From Cryobacterium roopkundense (GTDB lineage: Bacteria; Actinomycetota; Actinomycetes; Actinomycetales; Microbacteriaceae), in assembly GCF_014200405.1 (NCBI RefSeq), contig NZ_JACHBQ010000001.1, forward strand, positions 2,356,001-2,420,000: a stretch of 64,000 bases of DNA, written 5' to 3'. The translations under genes and the position numbers were made by a program. Numbering within the stretch: the stretch's first letter is position 1; every line of letters starts with the position of its first letter. The notes beneath the pieces are model-generated. The model ran no database searches, was not told the DNA's origin, and worked only from the letters and a program-made list of their open reading frames with translations. Shown here piece by piece: positions 47,540 to 55,694 of the stretch.

Positions 47540-48358
47540 GTGACCGAGCCCCGAATTGCGCCCCCCACTCACCGCTTCGCCGACGACCTCGAGCTGGCCC
47601 TGGCCCTCGCCGATGCGGCAGACTCCATCTCCCGCGCGCGTTTCACCGCCCTCGACCTCGTGGTGACCACGAAACCCGATCGCACTCCGGTCACGGATGC
47701 CGACCAGGCCGTGGAGCGTGCCATCCGCTCCCTGCTCGCGGAGCACCGTCCCGCCGACGGCATTCTCGGCGAGGAATTCGGTACGGAGGGCTCGACAGAA
47801 CGCCAGTGGATCATCGACCCTATCGACGGCACGGCGGGCTTCATGCGCGGAATCCCGATCTGGGCCACTCTCATCGCCCTCGCCGTCGACGGCGTTCCCG
47901 TGCTCGGCGTCGTGAGCTCCCCCGCGCTCGGCAAGCGCTGGTGGGCGAGCCTCGGCGGCGGCGCGTGGTCGAGCGACGAGCGGATGCCCGATGCCGCGCC
48001 TGCCCGCCTACGCGTGTCCGGAGTCGATGCCCTGGCCGACGCCTCTCTCAGCTACAACAGCATCCAGCAGTGGGACGAGGCCGGGCACCTCGACTCCCTC
48101 GTGGCACTCTCCCGCCAGGTCTGGCGCACCCGTGCCTACGGGGACATGTGGTCCTACATGCTCCTCGCCGAGGGGCACCTCGACATCGCCGGAGAGTTCG
48201 ACCTCAAGCCCTACGACATGGCCGCCCTCGCGCCCATCGTGCAGGAGGCCGGCGGGGTGTTCAGCTCCGTCGACGGCCAGTCCGGGGTGTGGCACGGCAG
48301 CGCCCTGGCCACGAACGGGCTGCTCCACGTTGCAACCCTGGCGGTTCTCAACCCTTGA
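47540..48358 (+). CDS. hisN: Inositol monophosphatase family protein, HisN-type histidinol phosphatase
   Basis: A 272-residue Mg/Li-sensitive phosphatase from GTG 47540. GEEFG (77-81), DPIDGTAGF (93-101) and the C-terminal DIAGEFDLKPYDMAALAPIVQEAGG carry the metal ligands. The GTAGF form and length resemble actinobacterial HisN, which makes histidinol from histidinol phosphate, but inositol-phosphate activity cannot be excluded. Monocistronic. Confidence 0.85.
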   Translation: MTEPRIAPPTHRFADDLELALALADAADSISRARFTALDLVVTTKPDRTPVTDADQAVERAIRSLLAEHRPADGILGEEFGTEGSTERQWIIDPIDGTAGFMRGIPIWATLIALAVDGVPVLGVVSSPALGKRWWASLGGGAWSSDERMPDAAPARLRVSGVDALADASLSYNSIQQWDEAGHLDSLVALSRQVWRTRAYGDMWSYMLLAEGHLDIAGEFDLKPYDMAALAPIVQEAGGVFSSVDGQSGVWHGSALATNGLLHVATLAVLNP

Positions 48359-48364
48359 CCAGGC

Positions 48365-48432
48365 TCGCGGCACTCGTTTGGCCAGCAGACACGTGTTCAG
48401 ACGAGTGCCCACCCACGAAAGAAGTGCCGCGA
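48365..48432. repeat. Nested inverted repeats between convergent hisN and TRIC genes
   Basis: Outer arms TCGCGGCACT (48365-48374) and AGTGCCGCGA (48423-48432) are perfect, and inner arms GCACTCGT (48370-48377) and ACGAGTGC (48401-48408) are also perfect. They share bases, so the two hairpins are mutually exclusive. Likely the terminator region of both genes. Confidence 0.55.
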
Positions 48433-48457
48433 CGGCCGCGACACACCAGCAGAACGC

Positions 48458-49192
48458 CTACTGGATCTCCGGACGCTTGCGTGCGTCCCGCGCGCTGCGT
48501 CGACGTTCGCGCCAGACCCTGGGATTGATCAGAAAGATCGGTTTGGGGATGCGCAGGGCATAGCCGGTGGGCAGCACCCAGCCGTAGCGACGGGCCAGCA
48601 GCGACAGCACGGCACCACTGAGAATCGCGACGGCCGTTCCGAGGGCCACGTACCCGAGCTTGCTCAAGATCACCATTTCGGTGCTCGCAAGCACCGCGCT
48701 CGTGGCGTACAGCGTGTTGCCGCCGAAGATCGTGGGAACCTTGAGCAGCATGACGTCGCGCACCATGCCGCCGCCGACGGCGGTGATGATGCCGAGTAGG
48801 ATCGCCGGCATCCAGCCCAGATCTGCCTCGAGCGCCTTCTGCGCGCCCACGGCAGACCAACAGCCCACCGCCAGGGCGTCCAGAAGCACGAGCGCGCGCC
48901 TCGACCAGCGCCCGTTGAACGTCACGAAGTAGGCGATGACCCCGCCGAGCACGGCTGTCATGAGATAGGCGGTGTCGGTGAGCGCGGCAGGCGGGCCTTG
49001 CTGCAGCAGGGTGTCCCGAATCATTCCGCCACCAAGGCCCGACATGATGGCGAGCACCACGAAACCGACGATATCGAGGCGGGCCGAACGCGCGGCGACG
49101 CCCCCGAGAACGGCGTTGGCGAGGACCCCGGCGAGGTCGACGAATCGGATTACCTCGAAAATCGCCTCTGAGTCCAACGTCACTTGCCCCAT
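48458..49192 (-). CDS. TRIC family cation channel protein (YadS/UPF0126)
   Basis: A 244-residue membrane protein of seven helices made of two related halves, each with the motif GGG[MI]xRD: GLGGGMIRDTLLQQGPP and AVGGGMVRDVMLLKVPTIFG. Prokaryotic TRIC homologues are trimeric monovalent-cation channels. The C-terminal tail is basic (ERRRSARDARKRPEIQ). It is divergent from nsrR with a short gap. Confidence 0.9.
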   Translation of the reverse strand: MGQVTLDSEAIFEVIRFVDLAGVLANAVLGGVAARSARLDIVGFVVLAIMSGLGGGMIRDTLLQQGPPAALTDTAYLMTAVLGGVIAYFVTFNGRWSRRALVLLDALAVGCWSAVGAQKALEADLGWMPAILLGIITAVGGGMVRDVMLLKVPTIFGGNTLYATSAVLASTEMVILSKLGYVALGTAVAILSGAVLSLLARRYGWVLPTGYALRIPKPIFLINPRVWRERRRSARDARKRPEIQ

Positions 49193-49238
49193 TCTCCCGC
49201 ATTCAACGGCCCTCCAAGGTCGCGCCTAGTCTGAAGAC

Positions 49239-49685
49239 ATGCGAATCACTGCATTTTCGGACGTCTGCCTGCGGGTGGTCATGCTCTTGACGGCCGAACC
49301 GGGGCTGCTCACGAGCCGCATCATCGCCGAGCGCGTCGGCACCCCGTACAACCACGTGAGCAAGGCGATCATCCGAGTTCGTGAGCTCGGGCTCGTCGAG
49401 GTGGAGCGCGGTCGCAGTGGCGGCGTGCGCATCAGCCCGGCCGGCCGAACCGCTACGGTGGGCTGGCTCTTGCGCCAGCTCGATGACCGTCGCGATCTCG
49501 CGGGCTGCGAAACCCATGCCGGGCCGTGTCCACTCCTGGCGGGCTGCGGGCTGCGCGGCGCGTTGCGTCAGGCGCGGGAGGCGTTCTACGCCCAACTCGA
49601 CGGGGCCGTGATCGCCGATATGGCCCCCCGCCGTCACTCCGGCCCGGTGCCACTCACTCTCTCCCGCACTGCACCCGGGCCTTAA
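49239..49685 (+). CDS. nsrR: Rrf2 family nitric oxide sensor NsrR
   Basis: 148 residues: winged helix-turn-helix (TSRIIAERVGTPYNHVSKAI) and three cysteines Cys90, Cys97 and Cys103 in CETHAGPCPLLAGC, matching the Fe-S cluster cysteines of NsrR. NO destroys the cluster and lifts repression. The flavohemoglobin gene, the classic NsrR target, follows 90 bp downstream with a palindrome between. Confidence 0.93.
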   Translation: MRITAFSDVCLRVVMLLTAEPGLLTSRIIAERVGTPYNHVSKAIIRVRELGLVEVERGRSGGVRISPAGRTATVGWLLRQLDDRRDLAGCETHAGPCPLLAGCGLRGALRQAREAFYAQLDGAVIADMAPRRHSGPVPLTLSRTAPGP

Positions 49686-49694
49686 GACCCTGAT

Positions 49695-49711
49695 TTCTAC
49701 GCAATGTAGAA
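49695..49711. promoter_or_regulatory. Palindrome before hmp, probable NsrR site
   Basis: TTCTAC - GCAAT - GTAGAA is a perfect 6-bp dyad, 64 bp before the hmp ATG. A -35-like TTGAAC starts at 49714, so a bound repressor would block RNA polymerase. Confidence 0.6.
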
Positions 49712-49775
49712 GATTGAACAATAACTCGCATGTCAAATGCTACTTTTGCATTGTCCCCACAATGAAGGAGTCCAT

Positions 49776-50954
49776 ATGCTTTCGGTCCAATCGGTTCCCA
49801 TCATCGAAGCCACCCTCCCCACGGTCGGTGAGCGGATGCCCGCCATCGCCAGGAATTTCTACCACCGCATGCTCACCGCGCACCCTGAGTTGTTCGACGG
49901 GCTGTTCAGCCGGTCCAACCAGAAGAACGGCACCCAGCAACAGGCCCTCGCCGCCAGCGTCGCCATGTTCGCCACCCACCTGCTCAAGAACCCTGACAGC
50001 GCTCCGGAGATCATGCTCTCCCGCATCGCCCACAAGCATGTCTCCCTTGGCATCCGCCCCGAGCAGTACGACATCGTCTACAAGTACCTCTTCGAGGCCA
50101 TCGCCGACGAACTCAGCGACGTGATCTCCGCCGAGATCGCCGCCGCCTGGACCGAGGTGTACTGGCTGATGGCCCACGCCCTCATCAAGCAGGAAAACGG
50201 ACTCTACGCGGGCCTCGCGAGCGACCAGGCTCTCGCCCCCTGGACAGTCATCAAGAAGGAGAAGGCCGGAACGGATGCCATCACCTTCACCCTGGTACCG
50301 GCCGACGACACCCCGGTGTCCGATTCGAAGCCCGGTCAGTACGTGGGAGTGACCGTGAAGATGCCCGACGGCATCCACCAGGTGCGCCAGTACACACTCT
50401 CCGCAGGAACCGGAAGCGACGTGCGCGTCTTCACGACCAAGCTCGACGCCGACGGCGAAGTCTCCCCCGCACTGCACCGCGACGTGCAGGTTGGCGACCA
50501 GCTCACGCTCTCGCACCCCTGTGGCGACGTGACCCTGAACGAGGAAGACGGACCACTCATCCTGGCCTCTGCCGGCATCGGCTGCACGCCCAGCGCCTCG
50601 ATCCTCCGTTCCCTGGCCGAAGCCGACTCCACCCGCGAGGTGCTCGTGCTGCACGCCGAGAGCACCCTCGAACGCTGGGCTCTGCGGGACCAGATGCGCA
50701 CCGATGTCGCCCACCTGGGCTCGGCCACGATGCAGCTCTGGCTCGAGAAGCCCACGGAGGAGTCCCACGCGGGCTTTATGTCACTGGACGGCGTCACCAT
50801 TCCGAAGAACGCTTCCATGTACCTCTGCGGGCCGCTGCCGTTCATGCGCAAGATCCGCTCGCAGGCCCTCGCCTCCGGTGTGCCTGCCCAGCGCATCCAC
50901 TACGAAGTCTTCGGCCCCGACCTGTGGCTCGCCGGCGCCGACGCCGACGCCTGA
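49776..50954 (+). CDS. hmp: Flavohemoglobin (nitric oxide dioxygenase)
   Basis: A 392-residue protein from ATG 49776 after AAGGAG. Globin domain (1-140) with Tyr29 at B10 (FYHRML) and the proximal His86 in RIAHKHVSLGI. FAD domain with RQYTLS, NAD domain with SAGIGCTPSASIL, and C-terminal YEVFGPDLW. It turns NO and O2 into nitrate using NAD(P)H. It is paired with NsrR, so induced by NO. Confidence 0.96.
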   Translation: MLSVQSVPIIEATLPTVGERMPAIARNFYHRMLTAHPELFDGLFSRSNQKNGTQQQALAASVAMFATHLLKNPDSAPEIMLSRIAHKHVSLGIRPEQYDIVYKYLFEAIADELSDVISAEIAAAWTEVYWLMAHALIKQENGLYAGLASDQALAPWTVIKKEKAGTDAITFTLVPADDTPVSDSKPGQYVGVTVKMPDGIHQVRQYTLSAGTGSDVRVFTTKLDADGEVSPALHRDVQVGDQLTLSHPCGDVTLNEEDGPLILASAGIGCTPSASILRSLAEADSTREVLVLHAESTLERWALRDQMRTDVAHLGSATMQLWLEKPTEESHAGFMSLDGVTIPKNASMYLCGPLPFMRKIRSQALASGVPAQRIHYEVFGPDLWLAGADADA

Positions 50955-50964
50955 GTCTCGGCAC

Positions 50965-51002
50965 GTCACCCTCTCGCCAAGCCCACTCGGCGATAGGGTG
51001 AC
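50965..51002. repeat. Hairpin ending just before the CYTH/CHAD gene start
   Basis: Arms GTCACCCT-C-TCGCC and GGCGA-T-AGGGTGAC enclose AAGCCCACTC. It follows the hmp stop by 10 bp and ends 3 bp before GTG 51006. It could terminate hmp transcripts; as RNA it would also hide the ribosome site of the next gene. Confidence 0.6.
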
Positions 51003-51005
51003 GGT

Positions 51006-52520
51006 GTGGACACTTCGAGCGGCCGTGAGATTGAACTGAAGTTTGACGTGGACGACTCCGCGGAGGTGTCGGGGTTGCAGAACCTGCCCGGGGTCGCCGG
51101 GGTAGAACATCCCCGCGAGCACCACCTTGAGGCCGTCTACTTCGATACCAGCGACCTCGTGCTGGCGGCGCACCACGTGACTCTGCGCCGCCGCGCTGGG
51201 GGCGACGACGCCGGCTGGCACCTGAAACTTCCGATCGGCGACAGCGAGCGCCAGGAGATTCACGCCCCGCTCGCCGGGGAATCTCTCGTGGTTCCCGACG
51301 CTCTCGCCCGTCTCGTGCGGGTGCACGTGCGCGACCGCGCCCTCGTGGCCGTCGCGCTGGTGCGCACCCGGCGCGTCGTTCACCGCCTCTTCGGCCCCGA
51401 CGGCGAGGCCCTCGCCGATGTCTGCGACGACCGCGTCGAAGCCGATCGACTCGTGCCTGAACCCGCGCACACCTCGTGGCGCGAATGGGAACTCGAGCTG
51501 ATCGTCGCGCCGGTGGACCTGCTCGAGGCCGGCCGGCAGCTGTTCCACTCCCTCGGCATCCGCTCCTCGGCGCACGCGTCCAAGCTCGCCAGAGCCCTCG
51601 GCGACCGATTTCCGATCGAGCCCGCGCCCGCGCCTGTCGCCACCCGTTCCGGCGCTGTCGCCACGGTGCTGCTCGCCTATGCCCACGAACAGATCGGTGC
51701 CCTCACGGCGCAGGATCCCCGTGTTCGCGACGACAAGCCCGATGCCGTGCACAAGATGCGCGTGGCCACCCGACGCCTGCGCTCGGCACTCGCGACCTAC
51801 GGTGACCTCCTCGCCGACGAGGAGGGGACCACGCACCTGCGCCGCGAGTTGCGCTGGCTGGCGGGCGTGTTGGGCGAGGCTCGCGACGAACACGTGCAGC
51901 AGGAACGCCTCGGCGCGCTCATCACCTCGGAACCGCACGAGCTGCTGCTCGGCCCCGTGGCCGAGCGGGTCGCCGGCCAGTTCGCCGTGCAGGCCTCCGC
52001 TGCGCGCCAGACCCTCCTCGACGTACTCGACCACGCACGGTACTACCGGCTGCTCGACGACCTCGACGCCTGGCTCGCGGCCCCGCGTTTCACCAACGTG
52101 GCCTATCGCTCGGCGCGCAAGGTCGTTCCCGAACTGCTCGAGCACGACTGGAAGGACTTGTGGGCGGCCGTGCGTGCCGTGGCCCATGCCCCAGTTGGGC
52201 GCGAACACGATTTGGCCCTGCACGAGGTGCGCAAGCGAGCGAAGCGGCTGCGCTACGCCGCCGAAACGGCACTTCCCATCGCCCGTAAGAGCTCCCGGCG
52301 CCTCGCCCTAAGCGCCCAAGAGCTGCAGACCATCCTCGGCGAGCACCAGGACAGCGTGATCGCCCGGGACCTGTTGCTGCACCGCAGCGCGGTGGAGGCG
52401 TACCTCCACGGCGAGAACACGTTCACCTATGGACGCTTGCACGCGAAGGAAGAGGCCACAGGAGCGGATGCCGAAGCCCGCTTCCGCAGGGCGTGGAAGG
52501 ACTTTCCGCGCCCCGAATAG
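51006..52520 (+). CDS. CYTH and CHAD domain protein
   Basis: 504 residues. CYTH domain (about 7-190) with EIELKF at the start and REWELELIV later, the acidic tunnel motifs of triphosphate-binding enzymes. CHAD domain (about 220-500) with repeated His/basic helices such as VHKMRVATRRLRSAL and LHEVRKRAKRLRYAAE, which bind polyphosphate. Together they suggest a polyphosphate- or triphosphate-related role; the reaction is not known. GTG start with no clear ribosome site because of the hairpin. Confidence 0.9.
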   Translation: MDTSSGREIELKFDVDDSAEVSGLQNLPGVAGVEHPREHHLEAVYFDTSDLVLAAHHVTLRRRAGGDDAGWHLKLPIGDSERQEIHAPLAGESLVVPDALARLVRVHVRDRALVAVALVRTRRVVHRLFGPDGEALADVCDDRVEADRLVPEPAHTSWREWELELIVAPVDLLEAGRQLFHSLGIRSSAHASKLARALGDRFPIEPAPAPVATRSGAVATVLLAYAHEQIGALTAQDPRVRDDKPDAVHKMRVATRRLRSALATYGDLLADEEGTTHLRRELRWLAGVLGEARDEHVQQERLGALITSEPHELLLGPVAERVAGQFAVQASAARQTLLDVLDHARYYRLLDDLDAWLAAPRFTNVAYRSARKVVPELLEHDWKDLWAAVRAVAHAPVGREHDLALHEVRKRAKRLRYAAETALPIARKSSRRLALSAQELQTILGEHQDSVIARDLLLHRSAVEAYLHGENTFTYGRLHAKEEATGADAEARFRRAWKDFPRPE

Positions 52521-52535
52521 CGCGCGCCACGAACG

Positions 52536-52912
52536 TCAGTGCAGTGTGATCGTGCCGGTCGCGCCGTTGACGGTGACCAAGCGTCCTGTCTGGATGCGAC
52601 GTCCCCACCCGGTCGGCGCGGCGAAGGGGCCACCGACGGCCGAAACACGGCCTCCAGAAGGGCCGACGTGGCTCCGATGTGGCCGGCGACGCGAAGGATC
52701 CGCCGCAGCACGGGCCACCTCGAACGCGAGGTGACCGAGAAACGCGGGTCGGTATGCAGGTTCGCGAGAACGACCGCGGAGCGCGCCTCCATGACCCCGA
52801 GCAGGCGGCCGGAAATGTCACGCTCGGCGCGGCCGCGGATCACGGCCGTCACGTCCACGAAGAGGCGCTGCCCGAATACCACCGAGGTGTGTCTCAAGGC
52901 TCGTCGTCCCAC
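52536..52912 (-). pseudogene. Remnant of a PEP-utilising enzyme (PEP synthase / rifampicin phosphotransferase-like)
   Basis: From 52912 a frame reads SVVFGQRLFVDVTAVIRGRA and GVMEARSAVVLANLHTDPRF, resembling the middle of PEP synthase-like enzymes. A different frame ends GWGRRIQTGRLVTVNGATGT ITLH at 52536, the typical C-terminus of the swivelling phosphohistidine domain. The region between, including the catalytic His, is missing. A deletion plus frameshift left about 370 bp of a gene that would be over 2 kb. Confidence 0.6.
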
Positions 52913-54618
52913 GGGGTTCCGTCGAGGTCACCGCGCAGGGTGCCGGTGGCCTCGTCAACGGCCGTGCCCACAGTGCTGGCGAACCGCTCCGGGGGAAACC
53001 GTGCGCTCATCCCATATGAGTGAAGCCGGTCTTTTACCGGCCCTTTCATCTCGGCGAAGATCAGGGTGACGCCGCGGGAAGCCAAAAAGTCGTCGAGCTC
53101 GACGAGCTCGTCCACGGCTGTCGTGTCAATTTCTGTGATCGGTTCGGCGGCAAGTATCACCGTGCGCACGTCGCTTCCGGCGGCAGTGACGGTGGCCCGC
53201 ACGTAGTCGTCGAAGATGCCGCCGTTGGCGAAGAACAGCGGGGCGTCGAAGCGCACGATCACAATGCCGGGCAGGCGTTCACCCTCGGGGTGTCTGGACA
53301 GATCGTGATAACCGCGCAGGCCGTGCACGCGCCCGAGTTCCGCGCGATAGGGTCGCCATGCGTGGCTGACGAAGGCGCCCAGCGACAGGATGATCGCCAC
53401 CCCGATGCCCTGGATCACTCCCACCACGAGCACGCCCACGAAGGCCGCGAGGGAGAGCAGGGCATCGACCCGGCTCATCCTGACGAGGGCAAGGAAACCC
53501 TTCGCGTCCACGAGCCCGGCCGCGGCCACGATCACGACCGCGGCGATGGCGGCCGACGGCAGGTAACCCGTCAGACCGGGTGCGAGCAGCATGAACACGA
53601 CGATGAGCAGCGCCCCGACCACGCTGGTCAGCTGGGTGCGGGCCCCGGCGCGCTCCGCGACGGGCGTGCGGGACGAGGAGGCGGAAATGGGAAAGCCACC
53701 GAGCAGCCCGCCAGCAATGTTCGAGAGACCGATGGCAGACATCTCCTGGCTGCCGTCGACGCTTTCGCCTCTGCGGGCGGCGAAGGTGCGCGACAGCACG
53801 GCGGTGTCGGCGAAGGCGATCAGGGAGATTCCGAACGCGGGAAGCACGAGACCGGCAACGTCGGACCATTGCAACCCGCCGAGGGCCGGCGCCGGGAGTC
53901 CCTGCGGCAGCGCCCCCACCACCGGCAGTTCGTTCTCTAGGCCGAAAATCGCCGTCAGCGCTGTCGCCCCGACGACCGCAGCGAGAACACCAGGAATGCG
54001 GGTCTTGCGCCACGACAACACGATGATCACGAGCAGCGACCCCAGACCGATCAGCATCGCGGTCTCGTCGACTTCACCGCCCGTGATGCCGCCGACAATG
54101 GCCACCACGCGCTCGAACGGTGACTCCGCGTCGACGGAAAAACCCAGCAGCGCGGGAACCTGGGAAATGATCACGAGCAGGGCGAGCGCGTTCAGGTAGC
54201 CCACGCGAATGGGCTTGGATAGCAGGTCTGTCACAAAGCCCAGGCGCAGCAGGCCGCCGACCAACAGGATCAGTCCGACCATGATCGCCAGCAGGCCGGC
54301 GAGGGCGACGGCGCGAGCGGTGTCGCCGAGTGCGAGGGGCAGGATCGCGACGGCGATGATGGGCGCCAGGGCAGAGTCCGGGCCGAGCACCAGTATTCGC
54401 GACGGTCCGAAGATGGCGTAGGCGAGCACCGGAATGATCGTGGCGTACAGTCCCGCCTCGGGTGGGAGGCCCGCGACCTCGGCGTAGCCGATGCCGACCG
54501 GGATCAGAAGCGTTGTGAGCACGACGCCGGCTCGGAGATCCGGCACGAGCCACGCACGACGGTAGCCGAGCGCCGTATCGATTCCCGGGACCCATCCGCG
54601 TAGCAACTTGCCAGCCAT
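52894..54618 (-). CDS. SulP family anion transporter with STAS domain
   Basis: 574 residues: 12 or so helices with the SulP signature (LPPEAGLYATIIPVLAYAIFG), a glycine-rich GGFPISASSSRTPVAERAGA segment, and a C-terminal STAS domain (about 440-555; GIVIVRFDAPLFFANGGIFD, TEIDTTAVDELVELDDFL). Family members carry sulfate, bicarbonate or dicarboxylates; the substrate is unknown here. The coding region slightly overlaps the PEP-enzyme remnant. Confidence 0.93.
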   Translation of the reverse strand: MAGKLLRGWVPGIDTALGYRRAWLVPDLRAGVVLTTLLIPVGIGYAEVAGLPPEAGLYATIIPVLAYAIFGPSRILVLGPDSALAPIIAVAILPLALGDTARAVALAGLLAIMVGLILLVGGLLRLGFVTDLLSKPIRVGYLNALALLVIISQVPALLGFSVDAESPFERVVAIVGGITGGEVDETAMLIGLGSLLVIIVLSWRKTRIPGVLAAVVGATALTAIFGLENELPVVGALPQGLPAPALGGLQWSDVAGLVLPAFGISLIAFADTAVLSRTFAARRGESVDGSQEMSAIGLSNIAGGLLGGFPISASSSRTPVAERAGARTQLTSVVGALLIVVFMLLAPGLTGYLPSAAIAAVVIVAAAGLVDAKGFLALVRMSRVDALLSLAAFVGVLVVGVIQGIGVAIILSLGAFVSHAWRPYRAELGRVHGLRGYHDLSRHPEGERLPGIVIVRFDAPLFFANGGIFDDYVRATVTAAGSDVRTVILAAEPITEIDTTAVDELVELDDFLASRGVTLIFAEMKGPVKDRLHSYGMSARFPPERFASTVGTAVDEATGTLRGDLDGTPWDDEP

Positions 54619-54712
54619 GGCGTTCCTCTCCGGGCCGGTCGACTCGCGCCAGAATACCAGTGCCCCGCCCCCTGCCGGTCGAGGCGTGAGAAACGAACGA
54701 AACCTACTCGCT

Positions 54713-54835
54713 GGTCGAGGCGCGACGAAGGAGCGCCTGGACCGAGACCCATCCGCCGGTCGAGGCGCGACGAAGGAACGCCTGGACCGAGACCCATCCG
54801 CCGGTCGAGGCGCGACGAAGGAGCGATCGAGTGAG
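54713..54835. repeat. Three tandem 45-bp repeats, left cluster of a dispersed repeat
   Basis: Units start at 54713, 54758 and 54803, each beginning GGTCGAGGCGCGACGAAGGA and the first two ending with GACCCATCCGCC. The third ends in GCGATCGAG. A degenerate copy lies at 54676-54712. The sequence is the reverse complement of the repeat family at 57461-57570 on the other side of the IS21 element. Confidence 0.8.
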
Positions 54836-54944
54836 TATTTGATGCCTTGAGAGCCACCCGATCGTGCGGTTCAGAGCCACCGTTCGTGCGGAAGAGAGCC
54901 AGTGGTGGTCCGGCTGGGAGCCACTGGCTCTCTTCGCCGGTTCG

Positions 54945-55694
54945 TTAGGCGCTGGTGAGGGCCGCTTGCTCTCTCATGTTGTAGGTGCCGGTCTCGACCC
55001 AGACAGTGTTGTGGATGATGCGGTCCATGATCGCGTCGGCGTGAACCCCGGAGCCGAGTCGCTGGTGCCAGTCCTTCTGCTGATACTGGGTGCAGAACAC
55101 CGTCGAGCTCTCGCCATAGCGACGTTCCATCAGCTCAAGCAGCATGCCGCGCATCGATTCCGTCGGGCGGTCAAGCAACCATTCATCAATGACGAGCAGG
55201 GTGAAGGAAGCATATTTGCGCAAGAACTTCCCGCTGCCGCCGGTGGTGTCTTGGGCGGCCACCCAGGCTTCCTCGAGGTCGGGCATGCGGACGTAATGAG
55301 CGCGGATGCGATGCTCGCAAGCGCGTTTGGCGATCGCGCAGCCCAAATACGACTTCCCCGATCCGGTGAACCCCTGAAACACAACGTTCTGCTGCCGGGC
55401 AACGAACGAACACGTCCCGAGCTGGGCCAGCAGCTGCCGGTTCAAGCCCCGCTCGTCGAGCAGGTCGATGCGGCGGAGATCCGCGTTGGGATAACGCAAC
55501 CCCGCCCGCCGGATCAGCCCGGCGACCTTCGAGTGCGTGAAGGCGGAGTAGGCGTCATCGACGACCAACCGGACCCGCTCTTCAAACGACAAACTGATGC
55601 TCAGCGTCTCGTCTTGGGTGTCGATCGCCGCGAGCAACTCGCCAGCATTCATCTCCCGCAGCTTGCGCTTGGTCTCTGTGTCCAGCGGACTCAT
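54945..55694 (-). CDS. istB: IS21 family helper ATPase IstB
   Basis: A 249-residue DnaA/DnaC-like AAA+ ATPase: Walker A GFTGSGKSYLGCAIA near 90-104, Walker B FTLLVIDEWLLD. It helps IstA choose and join target DNA. Its ATG overlaps the istA stop by 4 bp (ATGA). Confidence 0.93.
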   Translation of the reverse strand: MSPLDTETKRKLREMNAGELLAAIDTQDETLSISLSFEERVRLVVDDAYSAFTHSKVAGLIRRAGLRYPNADLRRIDLLDERGLNRQLLAQLGTCSFVARQQNVVFQGFTGSGKSYLGCAIAKRACEHRIRAHYVRMPDLEEAWVAAQDTTGGSGKFLRKYASFTLLVIDEWLLDRPTESMRGMLLELMERRYGESSTVFCTQYQQKDWHQRLGSGVHADAIMDRIIHNTVWVETGTYNMREQAALTSA

